64,000 nt of DNA from Alphaproteobacteria bacterium (GTDB taxonomy: Bacteria > Pseudomonadota > Alphaproteobacteria > Micavibrionales > Micavibrionaceae), in contig JAHDXS010000002.1 in the NCBI GenBank assembly GCA_023384135.1, positions 124,001 through 188,000 of the forward strand. Direction: 5' to 3'. Position numbers and translations under genes: made by a program. A model generated the notes under the pieces. That model saw only the letters and a list, made by a program, of their open reading frames with translations, had not been told where the DNA came from and made no database searches. Below are positions 10,361-20,881 of the stretch, piece by piece; within the stretch, counting starts at the first letter, position 1, and each line of letters opens with the position of its first letter.

Positions 10361-11131
10361 TTACGGTGTCTTGGCCGCTTGACGCGCGGCGTCGATTTCC
10401 TTCTTCATAGCTTCATGTCCGACATATCCGGGCATCAGGGAATCGCCTACGATAAAGCCGGGCGTACCACGAATATTCAAATCGTTCGCAATCTTAACAT
10501 AACGATTGAGGGCGGCGTCGATCTCAGGAGAATCCTTTTCGGCTTTGACCTTCTCGATATCGATTCCGGCATCCTTCATGGCATTAAGAAAATTCTCCTC
10601 GGTCTGCGCACCGCGATACTCCATCAGAACCTTATGAGCCTCGAAATACTTGCCTTGGCTCTGCGCTGCCATACCGAGCTTGGCCATCACACGCGACTGT
10701 TCGCTCAAAATCGGCATATCGATAAACACGACCTTGACGTTGGAATCCTCGGCCAAAATTTTAGTCACGTCTTCAAAGGCTTTTTTGCAGTACCCGCAAT
10801 TATAATCGAAAAATTCGACGACCGTGACGTCTCCCTCGGGATTCCCGGCAAAAGGAAGATCCTGCCCCTTGGTCAGCTTGTCCTTGTATTCTTTCAAATT
10901 GGCCTCGGCCCCCTTCTGGCGGCGCTCTTCTTCCTTGATTTGGTGGGCCTGAACAGAGTCAAGAATCACTTCGGGGTTGTTGCGGATATAGTCCCTGAAC
11001 AGAACCTCAAGCTCTTTCTTTTGCTCGGGCGTAAAGGCATCGGCACGGACGGGCGCGGAAAAAGAAGCGCAAAGCACCGTTGCAGCAAGCAAAAAAGCGG
11101 ACTTCTTTAGAATTTTGGATGGGAAGTTCAA
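10361..11131 (-). CDS. DsbA family periplasmic thiol oxidoreductase
   Basis: A 256-residue secreted protein: signal peptide ending near APVRA, an N-terminal helical region (about 32-90) rich in Glu and Lys that is typical of the ScsC/Com1-like group, then a thioredoxin-fold domain with the motif CGYC in VVEFFDYNCGYCKKAFED and the cis-Pro loop RGTPGFIVGD. ScsC-like proteins often form trimers through the N-terminal part. It is likely to make or shuffle disulfides in exported proteins. It lies between the M48 peptidase gene and the second thioredoxin-like gene on the minus strand. Confidence 0.88.
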   Translation of the reverse strand: MNFPSKILKKSAFLLAATVLCASFSAPVRADAFTPEQKKELEVLFRDYIRNNPEVILDSVQAHQIKEEERRQKGAEANLKEYKDKLTKGQDLPFAGNPEGDVTVVEFFDYNCGYCKKAFEDVTKILAEDSNVKVVFIDMPILSEQSRVMAKLGMAAQSQGKYFEAHKVLMEYRGAQTEENFLNAMKDAGIDIEKVKAEKDSPEIDAALNRYVKIANDLNIRGTPGFIVGDSLMPGYVGHEAMKKEIDAARQAAKTP

Positions 11132-11225
11132 GGTTTTCTCCTTTCAGGACGACCGTAAAATAAAGCAGTTAACCATCATAAAAATAGCAATCTGTAAGGC
11201 ATATTCGCGGCAAAAGAGCAAAAAG

Positions 11226-12611
11226 TCACTCCTTTTCATGGACTTCGAGATAAGAAAGCACATCTTTCGCTTTGAGCAAGGCTTTGCTGTCAGGGGAAGC
11301 GGCGTTCACCACCCCCTCCGCCTGTTGCCGGGCATAATCGTATTTACGCTGGAGAATAGCCTCCTCCGCAAGGTAAACCTTGGCCATATCCGTATTACCC
11401 AGACGGCCGTAAGCCGTGGCCAGAAGCCTGTGGACCAGCGCATAACGCGGCTCCTCTTTAAGAACGCGTTCAAGCTCCTGAATGGCCTGCGCCATGTTTT
11501 TTTGCTCGTCGGCGGGGTTCGAATACCGACTTTCGATCAAAGCATGCCCCAGCGCCGCCCGGATAAGCGCGGCATCGGGCTCGATGGCCAGCGCCTTGCG
11601 ATAGGAGGCCAGAGCATCTTCGGGACGCCCAAACTCCAAAAGCATCTGCCCCTTCAATTCATGAAAATAGGGATTGTCCGGCGCCCGCGCCAAAAGTGCG
11701 TCGATCCGCTTGAGCGAATCCTCGACCTGGTTGTCCCGGTAGGCGGCAATCGCCCGCGCATATTCGGCAGGCAGCGAGGTATCGCGGTCGTCATAGGCCC
11801 AGGCAACCTGACCGGGGTTTATAAAACCTTTGAGTTTGGCCTTGATAAGCGCATGTTTAGTCCGCCAATCCTCGGAATACCCTGCACCCTTGTGAGAGGA
11901 GGCATTGATCCGGGTCTGCAGCGCATCCATCCGGTTTTCAAGAATCGGGTGCGTTTGGACGTACTCGCTCTGCTGGTCGGCAGGCATAAGGGCCTCAGCC
12001 TTCAACTTGCCCAGAAAACTGCCAATCCCCGTCGGATCGATCCCCGCCTTCTCAAGAAACGTAAGCGCAGCCTGATCGGCGCTTGATTCCTGAACCCGGC
12101 TGTGCGCCAGAAACCGCCGCATCGCCACCGAGCTCGACCCCAGCGCGATGGCCGGAACCGCCCCGCTCTCACCGCTCGCGATCGCCGCCCCGATCCCGAG
12201 GATGGTACCGACGATGCTCTCATACGAAGCCCGCTCCAGCGCATCCCGTGTGCGAATCAGATGCCCGCCCGAAATATGCCCGATCTCGTGCGCCAGAACA
12301 CCGATCAGTTCGCCGGGATTGTCTGTCAGCTCGATCAGCCCGGTATAAAGAAAGATATTCGCGCCGCCCGCCACAAACGCGTTCACGTCCGGACTTTGAA
12401 CCAGAATAATTTTAACGGTGTTCGGGTCCAGACCGGCAGAGCGCAGGACAGGCGCAGACCAGTTCCTGATGATCCCCTCGATCTCAGCATCGCGGATGAT
12501 CTTCATGCCCTCCCGGCCCTGTGCCTGTAAGGGCAGCGGGCCAATGAACGACAGGATCAGGGCGCAAAGCACAAGAAAGCTAAAATTATATCTGTTTTTA
12601 GGAAAAACCAT
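11226..12611 (-). CDS. M48 family metalloprotease with TPR repeats (BepA-like)
   Basis: A 461-residue periplasmic protease. A signal peptide (ending LPLQAQ) is followed by an M48 peptidase domain with the zinc motif HEIGHISGGH and, further on, the third ligand region around ESSADQAALTFL; the C-terminal half carries tetratricopeptide repeats (for example NPYFHELKGQMLLEFGRPEDA). This is the BepA/YfgC architecture, which in enteric bacteria controls the quality of outer-membrane proteins such as LptD. It is the first gene of the minus-strand block running down to aat. A TATAAT box lies only 7 nt upstream of its ATG, which suggests a leaderless mRNA. Confidence 0.92.
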   Translation of the reverse strand: MVFPKNRYNFSFLVLCALILSFIGPLPLQAQGREGMKIIRDAEIEGIIRNWSAPVLRSAGLDPNTVKIILVQSPDVNAFVAGGANIFLYTGLIELTDNPGELIGVLAHEIGHISGGHLIRTRDALERASYESIVGTILGIGAAIASGESGAVPAIALGSSSVAMRRFLAHSRVQESSADQAALTFLEKAGIDPTGIGSFLGKLKAEALMPADQQSEYVQTHPILENRMDALQTRINASSHKGAGYSEDWRTKHALIKAKLKGFINPGQVAWAYDDRDTSLPAEYARAIAAYRDNQVEDSLKRIDALLARAPDNPYFHELKGQMLLEFGRPEDALASYRKALAIEPDAALIRAALGHALIESRYSNPADEQKNMAQAIQELERVLKEEPRYALVHRLLATAYGRLGNTDMAKVYLAEEAILQRKYDYARQQAEGVVNAASPDSKALLKAKDVLSYLEVHEKE

Positions 12612-12618
12612 GACCTAC

Positions 12619-12624
12619 ATTATA
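12619..12624 (-). promoter_or_regulatory. TATAAT -10 box next to the M48 protease start
   Basis: On the minus strand a perfect TATAAT ends 7 nt before the ATG at 12611. Transcription would then begin at or one base before the start codon. No good -35 box was picked out, and the region overlaps the divergent gene starting at 12629. Confidence 0.45.
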
Positions 12625-12628
12625 CCCC

Positions 12629-12976
12629 ATGGACGACTTCATAAGCTACTGGGCCGATATTCTCTGGCTGCCAATTGCCTTTATACTGGTGCACAAAGCG
12701 CACCGCTGGTGGACGTTTGGCTTTGTTTTGGGATGCATCATCGCGCTGCGGCTTCAAACGGAAATCATGCACACCATTAACTTTCCGAACGGGATTATGG
12801 GGGTAATGGATGCTAAAGTCCACACAAGAGGCCAGACGGTTTACAGCATCTTCTATGTGCTCTTTTTAATTATGGCCCACTACTCGCCGGGAACCAAAGG
12901 CGCGGTCTTCATGGCGGCATGTATTGCCATCTTTTTCATGGCCTTCGTCGTCAGCATGTTTGTAATGGTTCTCTAG
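12629..12976 (+). CDS. Small integral membrane protein, unknown
   Basis: A 115-residue protein with about four predicted membrane helices (around residues 8-22, 25-45, 72-88 and 92-113). I do not recognise the family; it has no catalytic-looking motif. The start at 12629 lies 17 bp from the divergent M48 protease gene, so the two promoters must overlap. It is followed 17 bp later by rlmE and is likely cotranscribed with it. Confidence 0.7.
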   Translation: MDDFISYWADILWLPIAFILVHKAHRWWTFGFVLGCIIALRLQTEIMHTINFPNGIMGVMDAKVHTRGQTVYSIFYVLFLIMAHYSPGTKGAVFMAACIAIFFMAFVVSMFVMVL

Positions 12977-12993
12977 GAGAGTAAGAAAAAGCG

Positions 12994-13668
12994 ATGTCAC
13001 ACAATAAACCCAAAACCCGCGTCAAGACGTCCAAGAAACGCAAAACCTCGTCCACGCGCTGGCTGCAAAGGCAACTCAACGACCCCTACGTGGCCGAAGC
13101 CAAGAAGCACGGCTATCGCGGCCGCGCCGCCTTCAAGCTCAAGGAGATGGACGAAAAGCACGGGCTTCTCAAACCCGGCGCGGTCATCGTCGATCTCGGT
13201 GCGGCCCCTGGCGGATGGTGCCAGATCGCTACCGAAAAGAAATGCAAGGTCGTCGCCATCGACCTACTCGACATGGACGAGCTGCCCGGCGTCGTCTTCT
13301 TTAAGGGCGACTTCATGGACGACGACGCCCCCGAGAGGCTCAAGACGGAGCTGCTGAAACTGGATCGCTCCGGCCTCGCCGATGCCGTGCTCAGCGACAT
13401 GGCCCCCAATACCATCGGCCACAAGCAGACCGACCACCTGCGCATCATGGCCGTGGTCGAGGCCGCATACCACTTCGCCTGCGAGATCCTCAAGCCCGGC
13501 GGAACCTTTGTCGCCAAGGTCTTTCAGGGAGGTGCCGAACAGGACCTCCTGAAAGATATGAAAAAACGGTTTGAAAAGGTCAAACACATCAAACCCCCCG
13601 CCAGCCGCAAGGACTCCTCCGAGCAATATCTGATCGCCACAGGGTTTAAACCCTTGGATAAAGGGTAA
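12994..13668 (+). CDS. rlmE: 23S rRNA (uridine-2552-2'-O)-methyltransferase
   Basis: A 224-residue RlmE (RrmJ/FtsJ) enzyme that methylates the ribose of U2552 in 23S rRNA using SAM, a late step in 50S assembly. The N-terminus is a basic tail (KTRVKTSKKRKTS). The Rossmann core shows RAAFKLKEMDEK, with the first Lys of the K-D-K-E set, VIVDLGAAPGGWCQIA for SAM binding, SDMAPNTIGHKQTDHLR with the catalytic Asp, and GGTFVAKVFQGG with the second Lys. Its length and motifs are normal. Confidence 0.96.
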   Translation: MSHNKPKTRVKTSKKRKTSSTRWLQRQLNDPYVAEAKKHGYRGRAAFKLKEMDEKHGLLKPGAVIVDLGAAPGGWCQIATEKKCKVVAIDLLDMDELPGVVFFKGDFMDDDAPERLKTELLKLDRSGLADAVLSDMAPNTIGHKQTDHLRIMAVVEAAYHFACEILKPGGTFVAKVFQGGAEQDLLKDMKKRFEKVKHIKPPASRKDSSEQYLIATGFKPLDKG

Positions 13669-13695
13669 AATCCTCGAAAAACGCCATTTAATTCC

Positions 13696-15988
<2,293 letters not shown>

Positions 15989-16049
15989 GATAAATTATGG
16001 AAAATGTACGTGTCTGCCTCTCTCAAAAAAATAAATATTCCGTACCCTA

Positions 16050-16079
16050 TTGAAATTTTTTGCCAGAAGTGGATATTAT
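16050..16079 (+). promoter_or_regulatory. Promoter of the small Ala-rich secreted protein
   Basis: TTGAAA and TATTAT are spaced by 18 nt, followed by a short UTR with a hairpin (GCCTGCAG/CTGCGGGC) and a GAGG ribosome site 9 nt before the start codon at 16131. This is a strong sigma-70-like promoter. Confidence 0.65.
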
Positions 16080-16130
16080 GCGGTGCCTGCAGATTGTCTG
16101 CGGGCTTTGTTATATTTGAGGTAAAACAAC

Positions 16131-16505
16131 ATGAACATGAAACACATCCTGATGGCTGCTGGTATCGCGGCCGTAACCTTTGGCGCAGCCAACCTGGCCG
16201 TTGCTGAAGAAACCGCTGCCCCCGCTGCTGAAGCTGCTGTAGAAGCATCTGCTGACGCCGCTGCAACCGCAGCTGCTGAAGTTACCGAAGCCACCCTGGC
16301 CGACGGCACCAAAATCAAAATCAAAGAAGGCCAAGTAACGGTTGTCGGCGCTGACGGCACCGAAACCCCGGCTCCCGATGGCGAACACACCCTCGCTGAC
16401 GGCACCAAAGTCAAAACCGTAGGCGGCGCGATCGTTGAAGACGCTGCTCCGGCTGCTGGCGAAGAGCCCGCTGCTGAAGCCCCCGCTGAAGGCGCTGCTC
16501 AGTAA
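16131..16505 (+). CDS. Small Ala/Glu-rich secreted protein with repeated LADGTK
   Basis: A 124-residue protein of unknown function. It has a signal peptide (about 1-25, ending NLAVAEE), an Ala/Glu-rich linker, then two similar blocks: ATLADGTKIKIKEGQVTVVG and later TLADGTKVKTVGGAIVEDA, and a second Ala/Pro/Glu tail. The repeats suggest two copies of a small beta unit in a low-complexity periplasmic protein. It has its own strong promoter and a clean terminator, so it is probably a highly expressed single gene. I see no Cys and no lipobox. Confidence 0.75.
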   Translation: MNMKHILMAAGIAAVTFGAANLAVAEETAAPAAEAAVEASADAAATAAAEVTEATLADGTKIKIKEGQVTVVGADGTETPAPDGEHTLADGTKVKTVGGAIVEDAAPAAGEEPAAEAPAEGAAQ

Positions 16506-16551
16506 TTTTTTGCCTCACGGCGAAAATTACAAAGCCCTTTAGGGATTAAGG

Positions 16552-16585
16552 AAAACCCGGCTTGCGTCATGCGGCCGGGTTTTTC
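16552..16585 (+). terminator. Rho-independent terminator
   Basis: A GC stem (CCCGGC with GCCGGG, loop TTGCGTCATGC region) is followed by TTTTT. It ends transcription of the small secreted protein gene. Confidence 0.85.
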
Positions 16586-16639
16586 TATGTCCGAAATGAA
16601 CACCTTCCCTTTTTGCCGATTTACCTGTAAACCACGCCC

Positions 16640-17929
<1,290 letters not shown>

Positions 17930-18011
17930 CAAAAGCGCAATATTATGTCTATTGCTCCCGAAAAAGACAAATTTCCTTGCACGCCCCGCAATCATAGGGT
18001 ACTTCTAGCCT

Positions 18012-18086
18012 ATGAACAATATTCTGAACGCTGTTGTGGTGGTGCTTGTCCTCGTGGTCCTCGGTAAAGGGGAGCTGCGCGCTTAG
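18012..18086 (+). CDS. ilv leader peptide (attenuator)
   Basis: A 24-codon open frame just upstream of ilvB, too short for ordinary gene finding. Of codons 4-17, eleven are Val or Leu or Ile (Ile4, Leu5, Val8-11, Leu12, Val13, Leu14, Val15, Val16, Leu17), the codon pattern of a branched-chain amino acid leader peptide. The stop is followed 24 nt later by a strong terminator. A ribosome stalled at scarce Val or Leu codons would free the region GGGG (18069-18072) to pair with CCCC of the terminator's left arm, which is how such leaders switch on the operon. No good ribosome site precedes the ATG, so it may be leaderless or weakly translated. Confidence 0.8.
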   Translation: MNNILNAVVVVLVLVVLGKGELRA

Positions 18087-18110
18087 GCATTGAAAAACAA
18101 GCATAAACGC

Positions 18111-18145
18111 AGCGCCCCACGGAAAACCGGACGGGGCGCTTTTTT
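18111..18145 (+). terminator. Intrinsic terminator of the ilv attenuator
   Basis: GCGCCCC (18112-18118) pairs with GGGGCGC (18133-18139), with a nested CGG/CCG, and is followed by TTTTTT. It lies between the leader peptide and ilvB, so it can only work as an attenuator for ilvB. Confidence 0.85.
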
Positions 18146-18236
18146 ATGCCTGTTTTTACTCAACTTTTTCAGAAAAATCGGTTAGTTTACCCGCGGCTCA
18201 ACCCGGTTGACCGCAAACAAGAGAAGGCACAAGACC

Positions 18237-20033
18237 ATGACCGTGACAGCAATCAAACCGGAAACCCCGGAGCCCAAGGCCAAACCCGCGAAGGAACTGT
18301 CCGGCGCGGAAATCGTCATTCAGGCCCTGATCGATCAGGGCGTGGACACCATCTTCGGCTATCCCGGCGGCGCGGTCCTGCCGATTTACGACGCGCTCTT
18401 CCAGCAAAAAAAGATCAAACACATCCTCGTCCGCCACGAACAGGGTGCCCTGCACGCCGCCGAAGGTTACGCCCGCTCGACCGGAAAGGTCGGCTGCGCC
18501 CTCGTCACCTCCGGCCCCGGCGCGACCAACGCGGTCACGGGCCTGACCGACGCGCTTATGGACTCTATCCCCGTCGTCTGCATCACCGGGCAGGTCCCGA
18601 CCTTCCTGATCGGCACCGACGCGTTTCAGGAGGCCGACACGACCGGCATAACCCGCGCCTGCACGAAGCATAACTTCCTGGTCAAGGACATCAACGACCT
18701 CTCGAACGTCATGCACGAGGCCTTCCACGTCGCACGCTCCGGCCGCCCCGGCCCGGTCGTCATCGACATCCCCAAGGATATCCAGTTCGCGCCCGGCCCC
18801 TACTACACGCCCAAAAACTCCAAGATGAGCCACCGCTACGACCCGCAGACCGAACCGGACATGGACCTGATCGAACAGGCCGTAGAAATGATCGCCTCCG
18901 CCAAGCGCCCCGTTTTCTATACGGGCGGTGGCGTTATCAATTCCGGTCCGGCGGCGTCCAAGGCTCTGCGCGAATTCGTCCGCATCACGGGCTTCCCGAT
19001 CACCAGCACCCTGATGGGCCTTGGCGCCTACCCCGCCTCCGACAAACAATGGCTCGGCATGCTCGGTATGCACGGCACGTTCGAGGCCAACTGGGCCATG
19101 CACGATTGCGACGTGATGATCAATATCGGCGCACGCTTCGATGACCGCGTAACGGGCCGAACCGACAAATTCTCGCCCGACTCGCTGAAGATTCACGTCG
19201 ATATCGACCCCAGCTCGATCAACAAGAACATCCACGTCCATCTCGGCATCGTGGCCGACTGCGCCAAGGCGCTCGAAGCCATGATCAAGGTCTGGAAGAA
19301 AAAAGGCTATAAGGCCGACCGCAAGGCGCTCGACGACTGGTGGAAACAGATCGGCCAATGGCGCGATGTGAATTGTCTGGCCTATAAAAACGACAAGAAA
19401 ATCATCAAGCCGCAATACGCGCTCCAGCGCCTGCGCCACTTCCTCGAACAGGACAAACGCGAGCAATTCATCACAACCGAGGTCGGCCAGCATCAAATGT
19501 GGGCGGCCCAATTTCTGCCCTTCGACGAGCCCAACCGCTGGATGACCTCCGGCGGCCTCGGCACCATGGGCTATGGCCTCCCCGCCGCCATCGGCGCGCA
19601 GATCGCCCACCCCAAGGGCCTCTGCATCGACGTTGCGGGCGAAGCCTCGATCCTGATGAATATTCAGGAAATGAGCACCGCCGTCCAATACCGCCTCCCG
19701 GTCAAGATCTTCATCCTGAATAACCAGTGGATGGGCATGGTCCGCCAGTGGCAGGAACTCCTGCACGGCGAGCGTTACTCCGAAAGCTATACCGACTCCC
19801 TGCCCGACTTCGTAAAACTGGCGGAGGCTTACGGCGGCATCGGACTGCGCGCGGAAACGCCCGACGAACTGGACGACGTGATCCAGAAAATGATGAAAAC
19901 CGACAAGGTCACTATTGTCGATGTCCGCGTGGATCAGCGGGAAAACTGCTTCCCCATGATCCCCTCAGGCAAGGCGCACAACGAGATGATCCTCTCCCCC
20001 GACGCGGAGAAGTTCGATAAGACTTTGGTTTAA
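18237..20033 (+). CDS. ilvB: Acetolactate synthase, large (catalytic) subunit
   Basis: A 598-residue thiamine diphosphate enzyme that condenses pyruvate to acetolactate, or pyruvate with 2-oxobutyrate, at the start of Val/Leu/Ile synthesis. Visible: FGYPGGAVLPIYDAL and RHEQGALHAAEGYARSTGK with the catalytic Glu, TSGPGATNAVTGL, the FAD-binding middle domain, and the ThDP/metal region AGEASILMNIQEMSTAVQY, with NNQWMGMVRQWQELLHGERYSESY. The start at 18237 has GAGAAGG 9 nt upstream; a TTG at 18207 is also in frame. An attenuator leader precedes it. Its usual partner ilvN is 3 kb downstream instead of adjacent. Confidence 0.97.
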   Translation: MTVTAIKPETPEPKAKPAKELSGAEIVIQALIDQGVDTIFGYPGGAVLPIYDALFQQKKIKHILVRHEQGALHAAEGYARSTGKVGCALVTSGPGATNAVTGLTDALMDSIPVVCITGQVPTFLIGTDAFQEADTTGITRACTKHNFLVKDINDLSNVMHEAFHVARSGRPGPVVIDIPKDIQFAPGPYYTPKNSKMSHRYDPQTEPDMDLIEQAVEMIASAKRPVFYTGGGVINSGPAASKALREFVRITGFPITSTLMGLGAYPASDKQWLGMLGMHGTFEANWAMHDCDVMINIGARFDDRVTGRTDKFSPDSLKIHVDIDPSSINKNIHVHLGIVADCAKALEAMIKVWKKKGYKADRKALDDWWKQIGQWRDVNCLAYKNDKKIIKPQYALQRLRHFLEQDKREQFITTEVGQHQMWAAQFLPFDEPNRWMTSGGLGTMGYGLPAAIGAQIAHPKGLCIDVAGEASILMNIQEMSTAVQYRLPVKIFILNNQWMGMVRQWQELLHGERYSESYTDSLPDFVKLAEAYGGIGLRAETPDELDDVIQKMMKTDKVTIVDVRVDQRENCFPMIPSGKAHNEMILSPDAEKFDKTLV

Positions 20034-20079
20034 AACAAATTACAAATAAGCAGTTTTTATGATATTATGACTAAAGAGT

Positions 20080-20170
20080 GGGCTGCTAGAAACTAGGAGT
20101 TTGGACCTCCAGTTCTAGCAGTCCGAGCCTGACCTAACGGCCAACTCAATCCCTTTTGGAAGGGGACGAA
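20080..20170 (+). ncRNA. Structured RNA candidate, possibly C4-antisense-like
   Basis: A 12-bp stem (20080-20091 with 20113-20124, one G-U) encloses a second stem GGAG/CTCC, then a linker with CCGAGCCTGACC and a small TCCC/GGGGA hairpin. The layout (a hairpin with CTGCTAG...CTAGCAG, then a pyrimidine-rich linker and a second hairpin) recalls C4 antisense RNAs of phages P1/P7. That is from memory of the motif only. A terminator role for ilvB is also possible, though no T-run follows. Confidence 0.35.
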
Positions 20171-20176
20171 AATCCC

Positions 20177-20719
20177 TTAAATAGCTATCGCCATAGCTTT
20201 AACAACGCTTGCAATCTTATTAGCCTCTGCCTCAGTAAGATCATAAGGCAAGCCCTGTATATGAATAACGAGGTCAGGCCTAATCGGGATCGGCAATATA
20301 CTACTTGCCATAGCGCCCCTAACAACTGGCGCTACTTGATGATTAGTTTCTGCCGCGTAAGACCGCCCAATAACAGGCTTATCTGAAGCCGGTTTCCGCT
20401 CACGGGTTTGGGTATTCGGCTTAAAAGCAAGAGGGTTTGATAAATAGCTGGAAAAATCATCCAAAGATGATTTAACCCTGCTTTTATAAGTGGCAAGGCT
20501 TTCCGGCGTATAATCTTTTCCATGTAAGTTTGCAAAACGGTTGATCACCTCATCAAGATTAAGCATGGTTACATCCTGGGCTTCTGCGTCATCTAATATT
20601 CCCAAGACCTTGCCTAGAGCAGCCTTACGAGCACGTGCAGTAGCAGGAGAAGTCAAGCCTTTTTGGGCAAGATACTCCAAAAATTCGAGCGCAGCCTCGC
20701 GAGATTTTTTATTGGTCAC
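20177..20719 (-). CDS. Integrase N-terminal-domain-like protein, no catalytic domain
   Basis: A 180-residue protein. Residues 1-100 resemble the SAM-like core-binding domain of tyrosine recombinases (ALEFLEYLAQKG, then TPESLATYKSRVKSSLDDFSSYL), but there is no catalytic R..HxxR..Y domain. The C-terminus (LPIPIRPDLVIHIQG, PYDLTEAEANKIASVV) matches a tail I recall from small phage- or plasmid-associated proteins of alphaproteobacteria. It starts with GTG after GAAGGAG, a perfect ribosome site, and its promoter is covered by heptamer repeats, so it may bind its own promoter. It is more AT-rich than ilvB and sits in the segment that splits ilvB from ilvN. A DNA-binding regulator of mobile origin is my best guess. 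Confidence 0.55.
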   Translation of the reverse strand: MTNKKSREAALEFLEYLAQKGLTSPATARARKAALGKVLGILDDAEAQDVTMLNLDEVINRFANLHGKDYTPESLATYKSRVKSSLDDFSSYLSNPLAFKPNTQTRERKPASDKPVIGRSYAAETNHQVAPVVRGAMASSILPIPIRPDLVIHIQGLPYDLTEAEANKIASVVKAMAIAI

Positions 20720-20740
20720 AGCTAACTCCTTCGTCTATTT

Positions 20741-20775
20741 TGTCCAATTATACATGTCAAATGTCCAAATATCAA
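20741..20775 (-). promoter_or_regulatory. Promoter with heptamer operator-like repeats
   Basis: On the minus strand TTGATA (20770-20775) and TATAAT (20747-20752) are spaced by exactly 17 nt, and the GTG at 20719 follows. Read on the plus strand, TGTCCAA occurs at 20741 and 20762 and TGTCAAA at 20755, all in a 7-nt register across the -10 and spacer. Such repeats over a promoter suggest an operator. Confidence 0.7.
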
Positions 20776-20881
20776 TAGAAATTTCATATTTAATAAAAAT
20801 ACATGCATCGTGATATGGAGGGCCTTTCTAATAAAAAATGTTCGGCGAGACCCTCGTATAAGATCGTGATATAAAGTCAGG

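Noticed and set aside
17977-18006. TTGCAC and TACTTC as promoter for the ilv leader
   Set aside because: The -10 match is poor and would leave about 6 nt before the leader ATG; not strong enough to list.
18198-19766. 522-codon ORF on the minus strand opposite ilvB
   Set aside because: Antisense shadow of ilvB, a highly conserved gene with all motifs on the plus strand.
20032-20060. Possible terminator just after ilvB
   Set aside because: AT-rich sequence with a short T-run but no matching stem upstream; the structured element at 20080 is the better candidate.
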